DNA from: Chitinophaga sp. 180180018-3
GTDB taxonomy: Bacteria > Bacteroidota > Bacteroidia > Chitinophagales > Chitinophagaceae
Direction of reading: 5' to 3'
DNA: 64,000 nucleotides
Assembly: GCF_037893185.1 (NCBI RefSeq)
Contig: NZ_CP140772.1
Coordinates: 1,240,001 to 1,304,000 of the forward strand
The position numbers and the translations under genes are program-made. This document shows, piece after piece, positions 8,549-17,770 of the stretch (positions within the stretch are counted from its first letter, which is position 1; each line of letters starts with the position of its first letter). Under the pieces are notes generated by a model. It was given only the letters and a program-made list of their open reading frames with translations, did not search any database and had not been told where the DNA came from.

Positions 8549-9082
8549 ATGAAAAAGCTACTTTTTTCAGCAATAATCATTGCTGGTCTTACCTTTTCTG
8601 TAGAAATGGGTTATAGCAAAGCTGTTAATAATGTAACAGTCATTGATAACACTCGTCAATCACCTTTATCACAATTGCTTAACCTGTATTATGATGTTAA
8701 AAATGCTTTGGTGAACAGCGATGCCAATACAGCAGCCGCCAAAGCGAGTGAATTTGTAAAGGCAATTAATGGCATTGATATGAAAGCCCTTTCATCAGCG
8801 GATATGAACGCTTTTATGCCTTTACAAGAAAAACTGGTCTTTGATGCAAAACATATTTCAGAAACGAAGGAAATCGACCACCAAAGAGAACATTTCAAAT
8901 CACTTTCCGATAACTTCTATAAACTTGCCAAAGCTGCAAAATTATCGGACAACCCGGTTTACCAGGAATATTGCCCAATGAAGAAAGCATATTGGTTAAG
9001 TAGTGAATCTGCTATTAAAAACCCGTATTTCGGTAAACAGATGCTAAACTGTGGTAAGGTAACTGAAACTCTGAAGTATTGA
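8549..9082 (+). CDS. DUF3347 periplasmic protein (CusB-associated metal-binding domain)
   Basis: 177 residues with a signal peptide (about 1-24). The rest is one DUF3347 domain: LLNLYYDVKNAL near the start, DHQREHFKSLSDNFYKL in the middle, then YCPMKKAYWLS and NPYFGKQMLNCG near the end. In other proteins DUF3347 is the C-terminal domain of CusB-type adaptors. The conserved CPM and Cys of the last motif, with the His residues, are plausible copper ligands. It starts the series DUF3347, DUF3347 lipoprotein, haem-binding protein, multicopper oxidase, and its stop overlaps an upstream in-frame start of the next frame, so the genes are probably co-transcribed. Confidence 0.85.
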   Translation: MKKLLFSAIIIAGLTFSVEMGYSKAVNNVTVIDNTRQSPLSQLLNLYYDVKNALVNSDANTAAAKASEFVKAINGIDMKALSSADMNAFMPLQEKLVFDAKHISETKEIDHQREHFKSLSDNFYKLAKAAKLSDNPVYQEYCPMKKAYWLSSESAIKNPYFGKQMLNCGKVTETLKY

Positions 9083-9111
9083 ATATTTCTCTTAAAAACA
9101 AATCATTTTAT

Positions 9112-9708
9112 ATGAAAAATACAACCATTGTAATAGCAATAGCTTTAGTTGCAATTTCATTTGCGGCCTGCAATAGTGGCAATAAGCCACCGAACAATAA
9201 CAGTGATACAACACAAGGAACGGGTCAGGCAAATACTGCCGCAGTATCAACACCCGCCCCTGATGCAAAGGCAACTCCTTCCATAAAAGGAATTGTTGCC
9301 GGATACCTTAGTATGAAAAATGCCTTAGCTAATGATAATGGTGATGCCGCCGCAGTAGCAGGCAATTCAATGGTGGAGGCATTTCAAAAATTCAATAAAT
9401 CTGCATTAACCACTGAACAAAAAAAGGCGTATGAAGATGTAGAAGATGACGCCAGGGAACATGCTGAGCATATTGGCAAAAATGCCAGTAACATTCCGCA
9501 CCAACGGGAACATTTTGATATGCTAAGTAAAGATCTATATGAACTAGTTAAAACATTTGGTGCAGGACAGCCATTATACCAGGATTTTTGCCCTATGTAT
9601 AACGATGGAAAGGGTGCAACATGGCTTAGTGAAACTAAGGAAATCAAGAATCCATATTTAGGAAAAAAAATGACAACGTGTGGTAGGCTAAAGGAAGAAC
9701 TTAAATAA
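9112..9708 (+). CDS. DUF3347 lipoprotein
   Basis: 198 residues from ATG 9112; the frame is open upstream but this start places a lipoprotein signal (ISFAACNSGN) correctly. After a Thr/Ala/Pro-rich linker (about 25-55) comes a DUF3347 domain with GYLSMKNALANDN, DDAREHAEHIGKN, PHQREHFDMLSKDLYEL, then FCPMYNDGKGATWLSE and NPYLGKKMTTCG. The extra acidic/His segment DDAREHAEHIGKN is also present in the paralog at 49950 and adds possible ligands. Predicted to be anchored in a membrane facing the periplasm as a copper-binding protein. Confidence 0.85.
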   Translation: MKNTTIVIAIALVAISFAACNSGNKPPNNNSDTTQGTGQANTAAVSTPAPDAKATPSIKGIVAGYLSMKNALANDNGDAAAVAGNSMVEAFQKFNKSALTTEQKKAYEDVEDDAREHAEHIGKNASNIPHQREHFDMLSKDLYELVKTFGAGQPLYQDFCPMYNDGKGATWLSETKEIKNPYLGKKMTTCGRLKEELK

Positions 9709-9717
9709 ACGTCCAAC

Positions 9718-10182
9718 ATGAGCCGCATTAAAAAAGTATTGATAGGGGTACTTATTGCATTTATCGCTATTCAATTTATACAGCCTGCCCGTAACCAAAA
9801 CGGGCAGGCATTACCAACAGATATTTTGAAAACTTATACGGTTCCTGATAGCGTGAGGGATATTTTGACGACCGCTTGCTATGACTGCCATAGCAATAAT
9901 ACCAACTATCCATGGTACGTAAACATACAACCAGTTGGATGGATGTTGGCCAGACATATAAAAAATGGCAAAGAAAATCTCAACTTCAGCGAGTTTGGTG
10001 CTTATTCTTTAAGAAGGCAGATGAGTAAGCTACGGTCAATACAGAACAGTATTAAGGACGGCATTATGCCTATATCATCTTATACTCTCATTCACAAAAA
10101 TGCGCGACTAACAGACAATGATAAATCGTTAATTATAGATTGGGCAAATAAAACAAGGGACAGTCTCGCATCCAAAAATTAA
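9718..10182 (+). CDS. Haem-binding-domain protein with one CxxCH motif
   Basis: 154 residues with an N-terminal membrane anchor (about 5-23). The motif CYDCHSN at about residues 54-60 is a c-type haem attachment site and is followed by NYPWYVNIQPVGWMLARHI. This is the pattern of the Bacteroidota haem-binding domain (Pfam PF14376). It starts 9 bp after the DUF3347 lipoprotein and precedes a multicopper oxidase. The same order recurs at 49950-53753. A role as electron carrier to or from the oxidase is a reasonable inference. Confidence 0.85.
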   Translation: MSRIKKVLIGVLIAFIAIQFIQPARNQNGQALPTDILKTYTVPDSVRDILTTACYDCHSNNTNYPWYVNIQPVGWMLARHIKNGKENLNFSEFGAYSLRRQMSKLRSIQNSIKDGIMPISSYTLIHKNARLTDNDKSLIIDWANKTRDSLASKN

Positions 10183-10276
10183 AATAATATTTAATCGCAT
10201 TGGCAAAGTAATAGTTCGCATTCTGAAAGCTATTTTCGTCAGGAAGAAAAAATGTTGCCAATAGAAAAATATAAAA

Positions 10277-12853
10277 ATGAAAAACATAATAGTAACAACC
10301 TTATTGTTTTTTGCATGGTCGTTTGGCTGGGCACAACAGGACAGTAGAAAACAGGTGCAACCCACAATATATACTTGTGTTATGCACCCAGAGGTGCGAA
10401 TGAACAAGCCCGGCAACTGTCCAAAATGCGGAATGAAATTGGTGAAAGAAAAATCAAAAACTATTGTAGCACCAACAATTATCGATCATAAGATGCAAAT
10501 GCCCATGAAAGACACCTCTAAAAAGATGGGGCAAATGCAAATGGACGATATGGATATGCCAAAAGAAAAATCAGATCCCATAAAAACGATTGTCAACAAT
10601 ACACCCCCGCATACTGTTCGCTATGATTTATATATAAGAGATACCATTGTAACGTTCGGAAAAAAGGCAAAACGAGCCATTGCGGTAAATGGACAAATTC
10701 CCATGCCCACACTTACTTTTACCGAAGGAGATACAGCGGAGATTTGGGTACACAATGAATTAGACGAAGAAACTTCATTGCATTGGCATGGCCTCTTTTT
10801 GCCTAATCAATACGATGGCGTACCTAATCTTACTCAAATGCCTATAAAAGCCCATACAACCCATTTATATAAATTTCCCATTATCCAACATGGTACGCAT
10901 TGGTACCATAGCCATACAGAATTGCAGGAACAAATAGGTATGTATGGTGCTTTTATAATGAATAAAAGGAAAGAATGGGACATACCTACCATTGCTGTTG
11001 TGTTAAGCGATTGGACAGATATGAAGCCCAGACAGGTTAATCGCAACCTGCATAATGCCACCGATTGGTTTGCCATTAAAAAAGGGACTACACAGAGCTA
11101 TGCAGAGGCTATAAAAACAGGGCATTTCAAAACTAAGGTTACCAATGAATGGAAGCGTATGACGGCTATGGATGTAAGCGATGTGTATTATGACAAATTT
11201 TTGATAAACGGAAAAAATCAAAATGAGCAACCTCAATTTAAAGCGGGAGACAAAGTAAGGTTACGTATAGCCAATGGTGGCGCATCTTCTTATTTTTGGC
11301 TCACCTATTCAGGTGGTAAAATAACGGTAGTTGCTACCGATGGTAACGATGTAGAACCTGTAGAAGTTGACAGACTGATTATAGCCGTTTCAGAAACTTA
11401 CGATGTTGTTGTAACTATTCCGGAAAATAAGAGTTATGAATTTTTGGCTACCCCTGAAGATCGTACTAAGTCAGCCTCTTTATGGTTAGGTAGCGGAGAA
11501 AAAGTGTCTGCAACCAGGTTGCCAAAGCTGAAATATTTTGCCGGCATGAAAATGATGAACGACATGATGGACATGAAGGGAAATATGATAGAAATGGAAG
11601 GTATGGAAATGCGCAATCAGACCATGGATATGAACACCGTAATGTACCCGGAAATAACAGGCCCTGAGAATCCAATAGATACTATTAAAAAGGGCAATAA
11701 TCCGGAGATGAAGATGGACACCAGCAGGAAAATAGGTGACAGCAAACAAATGCAGATGAATCAAGGCAACAAGAGTATGCCAGGAATGGATATGGCTAAT
11801 AATAATACAGATATTGTAACGCTTAACTATGGTATGTTGCGTTCACCTGAAAAAACAACTTTGCCAGCCGGTCCTTTAAGGGTATTAAAATTTGACCTGA
11901 CTGGAAATATGAACCGCTACGTGTGGACATTGGATAATAAAACCGTTTCAGAATCTGATAAGATTCTTATCAAAAAAGGCGAAAACCTGAGAATTATTCT
12001 TTTTAATAATAGTATGATGCGGCACCCTATGCACTTGCATGGCCACGATTTCAGGGTGCTGAATGGAGAGGGTGAATATGCTCCCATGAAAAATGTAATA
12101 GACATCATGCCAATGGAGAGGGATACTATAGAATTTGCAGCCACTGAAAGCGGTGATTGGTTTTTCCATTGTCATATTTTGTATCACATGATGAGTGGCA
12201 TGGGTAGGGTTTTCAGTTATGAAAATTCGCCTCCAAACCCTGAAATACCCAATCCAAAACTGGCACAACGCAAATTATTCTGGGATGACAGGATGCCACA
12301 CACAATGGCACGTGTCGGCCTTGAAAGCAATGGTAGTGATGGTGAGTTAATGTTTGGCAATACCCGTTACCGGTTGCAGACAGAATGGCGTGTAGGCTTA
12401 AATATGCACCATGGATATGAAAGTGAAAGCCATTTCGGAAGATACTTCGGAAGAATGCAATGGCTGTTCCCCTACATTGGATGGGATTTTCGTAAACGAA
12501 TTTTAGACAACCCCTTTGAAAAAAATATGTTTGGGCAATTACTTGGCCCCAGGAAAAACCTATTTGGTCAAACCAATACAAAAAATTTCAGGCAGGTAAT
12601 CCATGCTGGGGTTGAATACACACTACCTATGTTAATAATAGCTGATGCATCTATAGACAGTGAAGGAAAATTACGTTTTCAATTGAAAAGAGAGGATATT
12701 GGCATCACTAAGCGTTTACGGTTTAATTTTATGGCTAATACTGATAAGGAATATATGTTTGGTTTCCGGTATATCGTAACTAAATACTTTAACCTTTCCA
12801 CACATTTTGATAGTGACATGGGATTAGGCGCTGGTATTACTTTAAGCTATTAA
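10277..12853 (+). CDS. Multicopper oxidase with N-terminal metal-binding finger and C-terminal CopB-like barrel
   Basis: 858 residues. Signal peptide 1-20. HMBD finger at about 32-57 (CVMHPEV, then NCPKCGMKLV). Cupredoxin domains follow with all copper sites: LHWHGLFLPN (HWH near 169), THWYHSHTE (HSH near 211), HPMHLHGHDF near 583 and FFHCHILYHMMSGM near 630. A Met-rich insert at about 415-520 (repeats such as DMMDMKGNMIEMEGMEM) probably binds extra copper. From about 670 the sequence changes to amphipathic beta-strands of the CopB outer-membrane type, ending in a C-terminal aromatic residue. It therefore combines CopA-type oxidase and CopB functions. Expected role: oxidation of Cu(I) to Cu(II) in the periplasm and sequestration at the outer membrane. 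Confidence 0.9.
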   Translation: MKNIIVTTLLFFAWSFGWAQQDSRKQVQPTIYTCVMHPEVRMNKPGNCPKCGMKLVKEKSKTIVAPTIIDHKMQMPMKDTSKKMGQMQMDDMDMPKEKSDPIKTIVNNTPPHTVRYDLYIRDTIVTFGKKAKRAIAVNGQIPMPTLTFTEGDTAEIWVHNELDEETSLHWHGLFLPNQYDGVPNLTQMPIKAHTTHLYKFPIIQHGTHWYHSHTELQEQIGMYGAFIMNKRKEWDIPTIAVVLSDWTDMKPRQVNRNLHNATDWFAIKKGTTQSYAEAIKTGHFKTKVTNEWKRMTAMDVSDVYYDKFLINGKNQNEQPQFKAGDKVRLRIANGGASSYFWLTYSGGKITVVATDGNDVEPVEVDRLIIAVSETYDVVVTIPENKSYEFLATPEDRTKSASLWLGSGEKVSATRLPKLKYFAGMKMMNDMMDMKGNMIEMEGMEMRNQTMDMNTVMYPEITGPENPIDTIKKGNNPEMKMDTSRKIGDSKQMQMNQGNKSMPGMDMANNNTDIVTLNYGMLRSPEKTTLPAGPLRVLKFDLTGNMNRYVWTLDNKTVSESDKILIKKGENLRIILFNNSMMRHPMHLHGHDFRVLNGEGEYAPMKNVIDIMPMERDTIEFAATESGDWFFHCHILYHMMSGMGRVFSYENSPPNPEIPNPKLAQRKLFWDDRMPHTMARVGLESNGSDGELMFGNTRYRLQTEWRVGLNMHHGYESESHFGRYFGRMQWLFPYIGWDFRKRILDNPFEKNMFGQLLGPRKNLFGQTNTKNFRQVIHAGVEYTLPMLIIADASIDSEGKLRFQLKREDIGITKRLRFNFMANTDKEYMFGFRYIVTKYFNLSTHFDSDMGLGAGITLSY

Positions 12854-12945
12854 ACAAATGTTAAGGCAAACAAGTAATCGAAGCCACTTATAGTAAGTCG
12901 TTCCTAAGCATAGCATCTAAATATAATTCATGATTAAAGTGTACA

Positions 12946-12969
12946 ACCGGCAAGAATATTCTTGCCGGT
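12946..12969. repeat. Perfect 24-bp palindrome after the oxidase gene
   Basis: ACCGGCAAGAAT is followed directly by its reverse complement, ATTCTTGCCGGT. As RNA it could fold as a 9-bp stem with a 6-nt loop. There is no T-run on either side, so it is not a standard terminator; it could be a weak terminator, an mRNA-stabilising hairpin or an operator. It lies in the 268-bp gap between 12853 and 13122, whose right part also contains a TATATTTG -7-like box at 13027-13034. Confidence 0.5.
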
Positions 12970-13121
12970 ATTAAGTGGTAAATTCGCGCCTCCTATTTTC
13001 TAACATAGCTTTAAAATTGGGGTCGATATATTTGATATATGTACTCGTATTTAGTTCTTAGTCTTAGTTTTAAATTAGCGGCCTCATTGTAATCCGATTT
13101 TTTTACATTAAAAAAATAACA

Positions 13122-13973
13122 ATGCAGAAAATAGCACTTATAGTAATGATGATCGCATATTCTTTGATTGCAAATAGCCAGGATAATCTAAGATCCGCAT
13201 TACTAAGCATGAACAAAAACGCCGGGGTGCTCGATAAACTGATATCACAGGTAGAAAACGACTTGAAAAAAGATAAGCATAGAGATATGGGCAAACTTGC
13301 TACCGGGTTGAAAAATGAACTTGTTTCAATCAATAGAACATTGAATACAATGGCAGAACCTGAACGAGGGGCAATAGCAAGCGTTATTTCTACTTACATT
13401 AATGATGTAGATAATTTTGGAAATCTTACTAATAAAGGACGCGTATTTGATAACGACAAACAGATGGGTGCTGCGTTTAACAGCATGAAAGCAGCACACA
13501 TGCAATTCCGGGAATTATTAAAGACCATTTATTCGAAATCGCTGCAAAGCGAAGAACAAAAAGCACCGGCAAAACAATCTGCGCCAGTACAGGAATCAGT
13601 AGCAAAGGAGCCTATAAACCCTTCTGCACCTTATACAGAAGTTAACGTACTAATTGCAGAAAGTAAGAAAAAAATAAGTTTATACATAGATAGTATTCAC
13701 ATTGCTATGAAGAAAAATGACTTTGCCCGTGTGGGTAAATTGTCAAGCTATATTTCTAATAATTGCCTTCAAATAGAAGATTTATCATTATTACTTAAAA
13801 CGGATCAAAAAGGAAACATAAAAGTTTTAAGTAGGGAACTAAGAACATATGGAGATGAATTGCAACAGCTTGCAAAAAAAGGTGCAATTGCTCATCATGC
13901 CATACATGAGGTGCTAGAAAAATCGGAAATTAAATTCAAAAGCCTGTCGGTTGCCCTTAACTTTGAACAATAA
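13122..13973 (+). CDS. Secreted helical protein of unknown function
   Basis: 283 residues with a signal peptide (about 1-19, ending IANSQ). The mature part looks like two helical modules joined by a Pro/Ala/Gln linker at about 145-170 (KAPAKQSAPVQESVAKEP). Charged residues repeat in a pattern suggesting a coiled coil or four-helix bundle. His residues are few and there is no Cys motif, so metal binding is not evident. I do not recognise a family. It stands alone between the first oxidase cassette and the regulators, and both flanks are non-coding. Confidence 0.7.
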   Translation: MQKIALIVMMIAYSLIANSQDNLRSALLSMNKNAGVLDKLISQVENDLKKDKHRDMGKLATGLKNELVSINRTLNTMAEPERGAIASVISTYINDVDNFGNLTNKGRVFDNDKQMGAAFNSMKAAHMQFRELLKTIYSKSLQSEEQKAPAKQSAPVQESVAKEPINPSAPYTEVNVLIAESKKKISLYIDSIHIAMKKNDFARVGKLSSYISNNCLQIEDLSLLLKTDQKGNIKVLSRELRTYGDELQQLAKKGAIAHHAIHEVLEKSEIKFKSLSVALNFEQ

Positions 13974-14150
13974 TAAAGCTAATATGCCGCGAGAACAAGC
14001 TATAAATAATAATCGCTTATTCATAAGATGTGAAGCCGAAATTGTTTTTAACTGGGAAGAAAATTTAGTTCTGGCTGATCCAGGCCGTTTCATTTAGGCC
14101 GTATTTTATTATTTCAAGACCACGATAATCTCTTTGTAAACGACCTTAAT

Positions 14151-14714
14151 ATGAATTTATATATAAAGAATATGGTTTGTGACCGTTGTATCCTGGTTGT
14201 ACGGCAGCAACTGGATAAACTGGATCTACCTTACGTCAATATTCAACTTGGAGAAGCAGAACTTTCAGGACTACCTCCTGCCTGGAAACTAGAAGCATTG
14301 AAAGAACAGCTTAATACACTTGGCTTCGAGCTTCTTGATGATAAGAAAAGCACCATCGTAGAAAAAATCAAGAATTTAATTATCCAACTTATTCATAGTG
14401 GTGATACTATTTCACTCACACAAAAAGCATCTGTAATATTGGCAGATAAAATAAAGTTGGACTATCATTATCTTACCGGACTATTTTCTGCTGTAGAAGG
14501 CATTACAATTGAAACTTATATTATTCTTCAGCGGATAGAACGGGTAAAGGAATTGCTGAGGTATGATGAACTGAGCCTAAGCGAAATTTCCGACAAGCTG
14601 GGGTATAGCAGTGTTCAGCACCTTTCGCAGCAGTTTAAGAAAGTTACAGGGCTTACCGCATCTCAGTTTAAGCAGTTGGAAGAAAATCACCGGAAACCAT
14701 TGGATAAGGTTTAG
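14151..14714 (+). CDS. AraC-type regulator with N-terminal HMA-like metal-sensing module (1 of 3)
   Basis: 187 residues. Residues 1-65 look like a small ferredoxin-like fold with KNMVCDRCI (Cys10, Cys13), the placement of the CxxC in HMA copper chaperones, and end in LGFELLDDKK. Residues about 70-180 are an AraC DNA-binding domain: IERVKELLRYDELSLSEISD and KLGYSSVQHLSQQFKKVTG are the two helix-turn-helix units. Fusion of a Cys-x-x-Cys module to AraC suggests a cytoplasmic Cu(I) or Ag(I) sensor. Paralogs lie at 14805 and 19279 and the copA operon is between them. The likely targets are the shared promoters described here. Confidence 0.8.
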   Translation: MNLYIKNMVCDRCILVVRQQLDKLDLPYVNIQLGEAELSGLPPAWKLEALKEQLNTLGFELLDDKKSTIVEKIKNLIIQLIHSGDTISLTQKASVILADKIKLDYHYLTGLFSAVEGITIETYIILQRIERVKELLRYDELSLSEISDKLGYSSVQHLSQQFKKVTGLTASQFKQLEENHRKPLDKV

Positions 14715-14720
14715 TAGCAT

Positions 14721-14783
14721 AAAATTATATAAACATTTCCCTGAATTGTATAACGCCGTTTAAAATGTAATATCTGAACTTTG
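14721..14783 (+). promoter_or_regulatory. Copy 2 of the shared island promoter/operator
   Basis: AAAATTATAT at 14721, TAACGCC at 14751 (offset 30) and CTTTGCAT at 14779 (TTTG at offset 59, 14780-14783). It shares more bases with copy 3 than spacing alone requires (AAAATTATAT, TAACGCC and CTTTGCAT are all identical). It precedes the regulator gene at 14805, which suggests autoregulation or cross-regulation. Confidence 0.65.
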
Positions 14784-14804
14784 CATGAGCCCAAATTCTA
14801 TATT

Positions 14805-15392
14805 ATGCTAAGTAGCTATAAGATATTCATTAAAGGAATGGTTTGCGACAGATGTATCCTTACTGTCAGAGAAGCACTTCATGATCTGCAAATACCGGTA
14901 ACCGGTATCACTCTTGGAGAGATTACCACTGTTTCTGCTTTGTCAGAACCAGACATTGAAGCCATCCGGAAAAAGCTAAGCCCACTGGGATTCACCCTAT
15001 TAGAAGATAAAAAGACCAAACTGGTAAGAGATGTCAAATCGCTGGTTGATAAGGTTTATTCGGGATCATATGATTTCGGGGACGGTTTCCGGTTCTCGGA
15101 CCTTGTATCAACCACCTTGAATAAAGATTATAATGATGTTAGCAGTGTCTTCTCAGAATCCGAAGGTGTTACATTAGAGAAATATATCATGGAATATCGT
15201 ACCGAAAAAGTAAAGGAATTACTGGTATATACAGATGAAACCCTTTCGGATATTGCTTTTAAGCTGGGCTATAGCAGCGGCGCCCATCTTTCCCGGCAAT
15301 TTAAAGACCAAACCGGTCTCAATACCTCCCATTTTAAAGAAATCAGAAAGTCGAAGGAAGCTCTGTCGCATAAAGCAGAGCGCCTGCCTTAA
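14805..15392 (+). CDS. AraC-type regulator with N-terminal HMA-like module (2 of 3)
   Basis: 195 residues from ATG 14805; a TTG 24 bp upstream is in frame but overlaps the -7 box, so I reject it. KGMVCDRCI (Cys14, Cys17) opens the HMA-like module, which ends in LGFTLLEDKK. The AraC domain has TEKVKELLVYTDETLSDIAF and KLGYSSGAHLSRQFKDQTG. It is clearly related to the proteins at 14151 and 19279 but diverged in the middle. It is immediately upstream of copA, with the copA promoter copy beginning at its stop codon. Confidence 0.8.
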   Translation: MLSSYKIFIKGMVCDRCILTVREALHDLQIPVTGITLGEITTVSALSEPDIEAIRKKLSPLGFTLLEDKKTKLVRDVKSLVDKVYSGSYDFGDGFRFSDLVSTTLNKDYNDVSSVFSESEGVTLEKYIMEYRTEKVKELLVYTDETLSDIAFKLGYSSGAHLSRQFKDQTGLNTSHFKEIRKSKEALSHKAERLP

Positions 15393-15453
15393 AATTATAT
15401 ACAATTTAGGGTGAATAGTGTAACGCCTGTGCCCCGACGACGGAGTAGCTTTG
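15391..15453 (+). promoter_or_regulatory. Copy 3 of the shared promoter/operator, upstream of copA
   Basis: AAAATTATAT at 15391, TAACGCC at 15421 (offset 30) and the -7 box TAGCTTTG at 15446-15453 (TTTG at offset 59). The first box touches the stop codon of the regulator gene. The start codon of copA is at 15471. There is no TTTG at -33, consistent with dependence on an activator bound at the two upstream boxes. Confidence 0.7.
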
Positions 15454-15470
15454 CATAAAATGAGTATTTT

Positions 15471-17741
15471 ATGTCATCAGCTATATTACATCAGGAAACG
15501 CCAGCCATCAGTAAACACAAAAGCAACTCAACAAAAGATACCTTTCCTGTATTGGAAATGACTTGCGCAGCCTGCGCCGTTAGCGTTGAATCCATGTTAA
15601 AATCGGTTCCCGGCGTAGAAGATGCCGGGGTTAATTTTGCCAATCAAACCGCCTGGGTACAATACAATCATGCTACGGTAACCCCTGAAATGCTCCAGAG
15701 CAGCGTCCGTTCTGTTGGTTACGACCTGGTGATCGATAAAGAAAATCAGGATGAAGTAAAGGAAGAAGCCCAGCAACGGCACTACCGGGAAGTGAAACAA
15801 CGTACCATTTGGGCATCTGTATTATCGTTGCCTATTGTTATTATTGGTATGTTTTTCATGAATATGCCTTACGGTAATTGGATTATGATGGTGCTGGCCA
15901 CTCCTGTAGTATTTTTCTTGGGCCGGAATTTCTTCATCAATGCCTGGAAGCAGGCAAAACACCACAAGGCCAATATGGATACCCTGGTAGCACTTAGCAC
16001 GGGCATTGCCTGGCTGTTCAGTGCTTTTAATACCATCTATCCTGAATTCTGGCATCAGCGCGGATTGCATGCGCACGTTTATTTTGAGGCAGCCGCGGTA
16101 GTGATTGCATTCATCTCTTTAGGTAAACTGCTGGAAGAAAAGGCTAAATCCAATACGTCCTCCGCTATTAAGAAGCTCATCGGTCTTCAGCCGAAAACCG
16201 TGCTGCTGGTAGACGAATCTGGCAACACCCAGGAAATTCCCATCTCCCAGGTTAAAGTGCAGGACCTACTGCTGGTAAAACCGGGAGAAAAGATTCCCGT
16301 AGATGGAACTGTTGAAGACGGAACTTCTTATGTAGATGAAAGTATGATTACCGGTGAACCCGTACCTATCGCCAAAAGTAATGGGGATGCTGTTTTTGCA
16401 GGTACTATTAACCAGAAAGGCAGTTTTCGGTTCAGAGCAGAAAAAGTAGGCGCTAATACGCTCCTGGCCCAGATCATCAAAATGGTGCAGGAAGCACAAG
16501 GTAGTAAAGCACCGGTGCAAAAACTGGTAGATAAGATTGCCGGTATCTTCGTACCGGTGGTGATTGGTATCGCTATCCTCACCTTCTTTTCCTGGATGGT
16601 CTTTGGCGGTGATAATGCCTTTACGCATGCACTGCTTACTTCGGTGACCGTTTTAGTGATTGCATGCCCTTGTGCCCTGGGACTGGCAACGCCTACAGCT
16701 ATCATGGTGGGCGTAGGTAAGGGTGCCGAAAATAATATCCTTATTAAAGACGCTGAAAGCCTGGAACTCGCCCATAAAGTAAATGCTATTATCCTCGATA
16801 AAACAGGCACTATCACAGAAGGTAAACCAGTGGTGACCGATATGGTATGGCATGCACAGACCGACAACCAGGCAACACTGGAATCAGTATTGTATTCCCT
16901 TGAACAGCAATCTGAACATCCCCTGGCTGAAGCGGTAGTCAATCACCTTAAAGACGGCGGCGCTGGAGCCGTAAAACTGACTGGCTTTGAGAGCCTTACT
17001 GGTCAAGGTATCCAGGGGGGCTATGAACATGAGATGTATTTGGTTGGTAACAGGAAATTAATGGATACAAACCACATCGTTATTGATCCGCAACTGGCCG
17101 CACAGGCGGAAAACTTACAGGAAGAGGCTAAGACAGTGATCTATTTTGCATCATCACGGCAGCTGCTGGCAGTCATCGCGATTGCTGATAAAATAAAACA
17201 AACCTCCAGCGAAGCCATCACTGCATTGCAGAAAGACGGCATCGAAGTATATATGCTTACAGGTGATAATGCGCATACTGCTGCCGCAGTAGCCAAAAAA
17301 GTAGGCTTAAAACAATTTAAAGCCGAAGTCCTTCCATCTCATAAAGCAGACTTTGTAAAAGAGCTACAGAAGACCGGCAAAGTGGTAGCAATGGTTGGAG
17401 ATGGTATTAACGATTCCCAGGCACTGGCCCAGGCAGATGTTAGCATTGCAATGGGCAAAGGTTCTGACATTGCGATGGATGTTGCAAAAATGACTTTGAT
17501 CACCTCTGATCTGAACAGTATTCCCAAAGCATTAAAACTTTCCAGGAAAACTGTCAGCACCATTAAACAGAACCTTTTCTGGGCATTTATCTACAATATC
17601 ATCGGTATCCCGATTGCTGCAGGTATTTTGTTTCCCATCAACGGATTTTTGTTGGATCCAATGATCGCAGGCGCCGCTATGGCCCTCAGTTCTGTAAGCG
17701 TTGTCAGCAACAGTCTGCGTTTGAAAGCGGCGAAGTTATAA
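15471..17741 (+). CDS. copA: Cu(I)-exporting P1B-type ATPase CopA
   Basis: 756 residues. One N-terminal HMA domain has [12 protein letters not shown] (Cys near 31 and 34). Eight predicted membrane helices carry the transport motif [13 protein letters not shown] near residue 398. The catalytic parts are complete: MITGEPVPI (actuator), [11 protein letters not shown] (phosphorylated Asp near 442), SEHPLAEAV (P1B HP motif) and [12 protein letters not shown] (hinge). The C-terminal [24 protein letters not shown] segment, with Met and Ser residues, is the CopA-type ion site. It pumps Cu(I) or Ag(I) from the cytoplasm to the periplasm. The next two genes (flavoprotein reductase, HMA chaperone) probably serve the same function. 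Confidence 0.95.
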   Translation: MSSAILHQETPAISKHKSNSTKDTFPVLEMTCAACAVSVESMLKSVPGVEDAGVNFANQTAWVQYNHATVTPEMLQSSVRSVGYDLVIDKENQDEVKEEAQQRHYREVKQRTIWASVLSLPIVIIGMFFMNMPYGNWIMMVLATPVVFFLGRNFFINAWKQAKHHKANMDTLVALSTGIAWLFSAFNTIYPEFWHQRGLHAHVYFEAAAVVIAFISLGKLLEEKAKSNTSSAIKKLIGLQPKTVLLVDESGNTQEIPISQVKVQDLLLVKPGEKIPVDGTVEDGTSYVDESMITGEPVPIAKSNGDAVFAGTINQKGSFRFRAEKVGANTLLAQIIKMVQEAQGSKAPVQKLVDKIAGIFVPVVIGIAILTFFSWMVFGGDNAFTHALLTSVTVLVIACPCALGLATPTAIMVGVGKGAENNILIKDAESLELAHKVNAIILDKTGTITEGKPVVTDMVWHAQTDNQATLESVLYSLEQQSEHPLAEAVVNHLKDGGAGAVKLTGFESLTGQGIQGGYEHEMYLVGNRKLMDTNHIVIDPQLAAQAENLQEEAKTVIYFASSRQLLAVIAIADKIKQTSSEAITALQKDGIEVYMLTGDNAHTAAAVAKKVGLKQFKAEVLPSHKADFVKELQKTGKVVAMVGDGINDSQALAQADVSIAMGKGSDIAMDVAKMTLITSDLNSIPKALKLSRKTVSTIKQNLFWAFIYNIIGIPIAAGILFPINGFLLDPMIAGAAMALSSVSVVSNSLRLKAAKL

Positions 17742-17770
17742 CGAAACCGATTAAAAAGAAATCAATAAGT

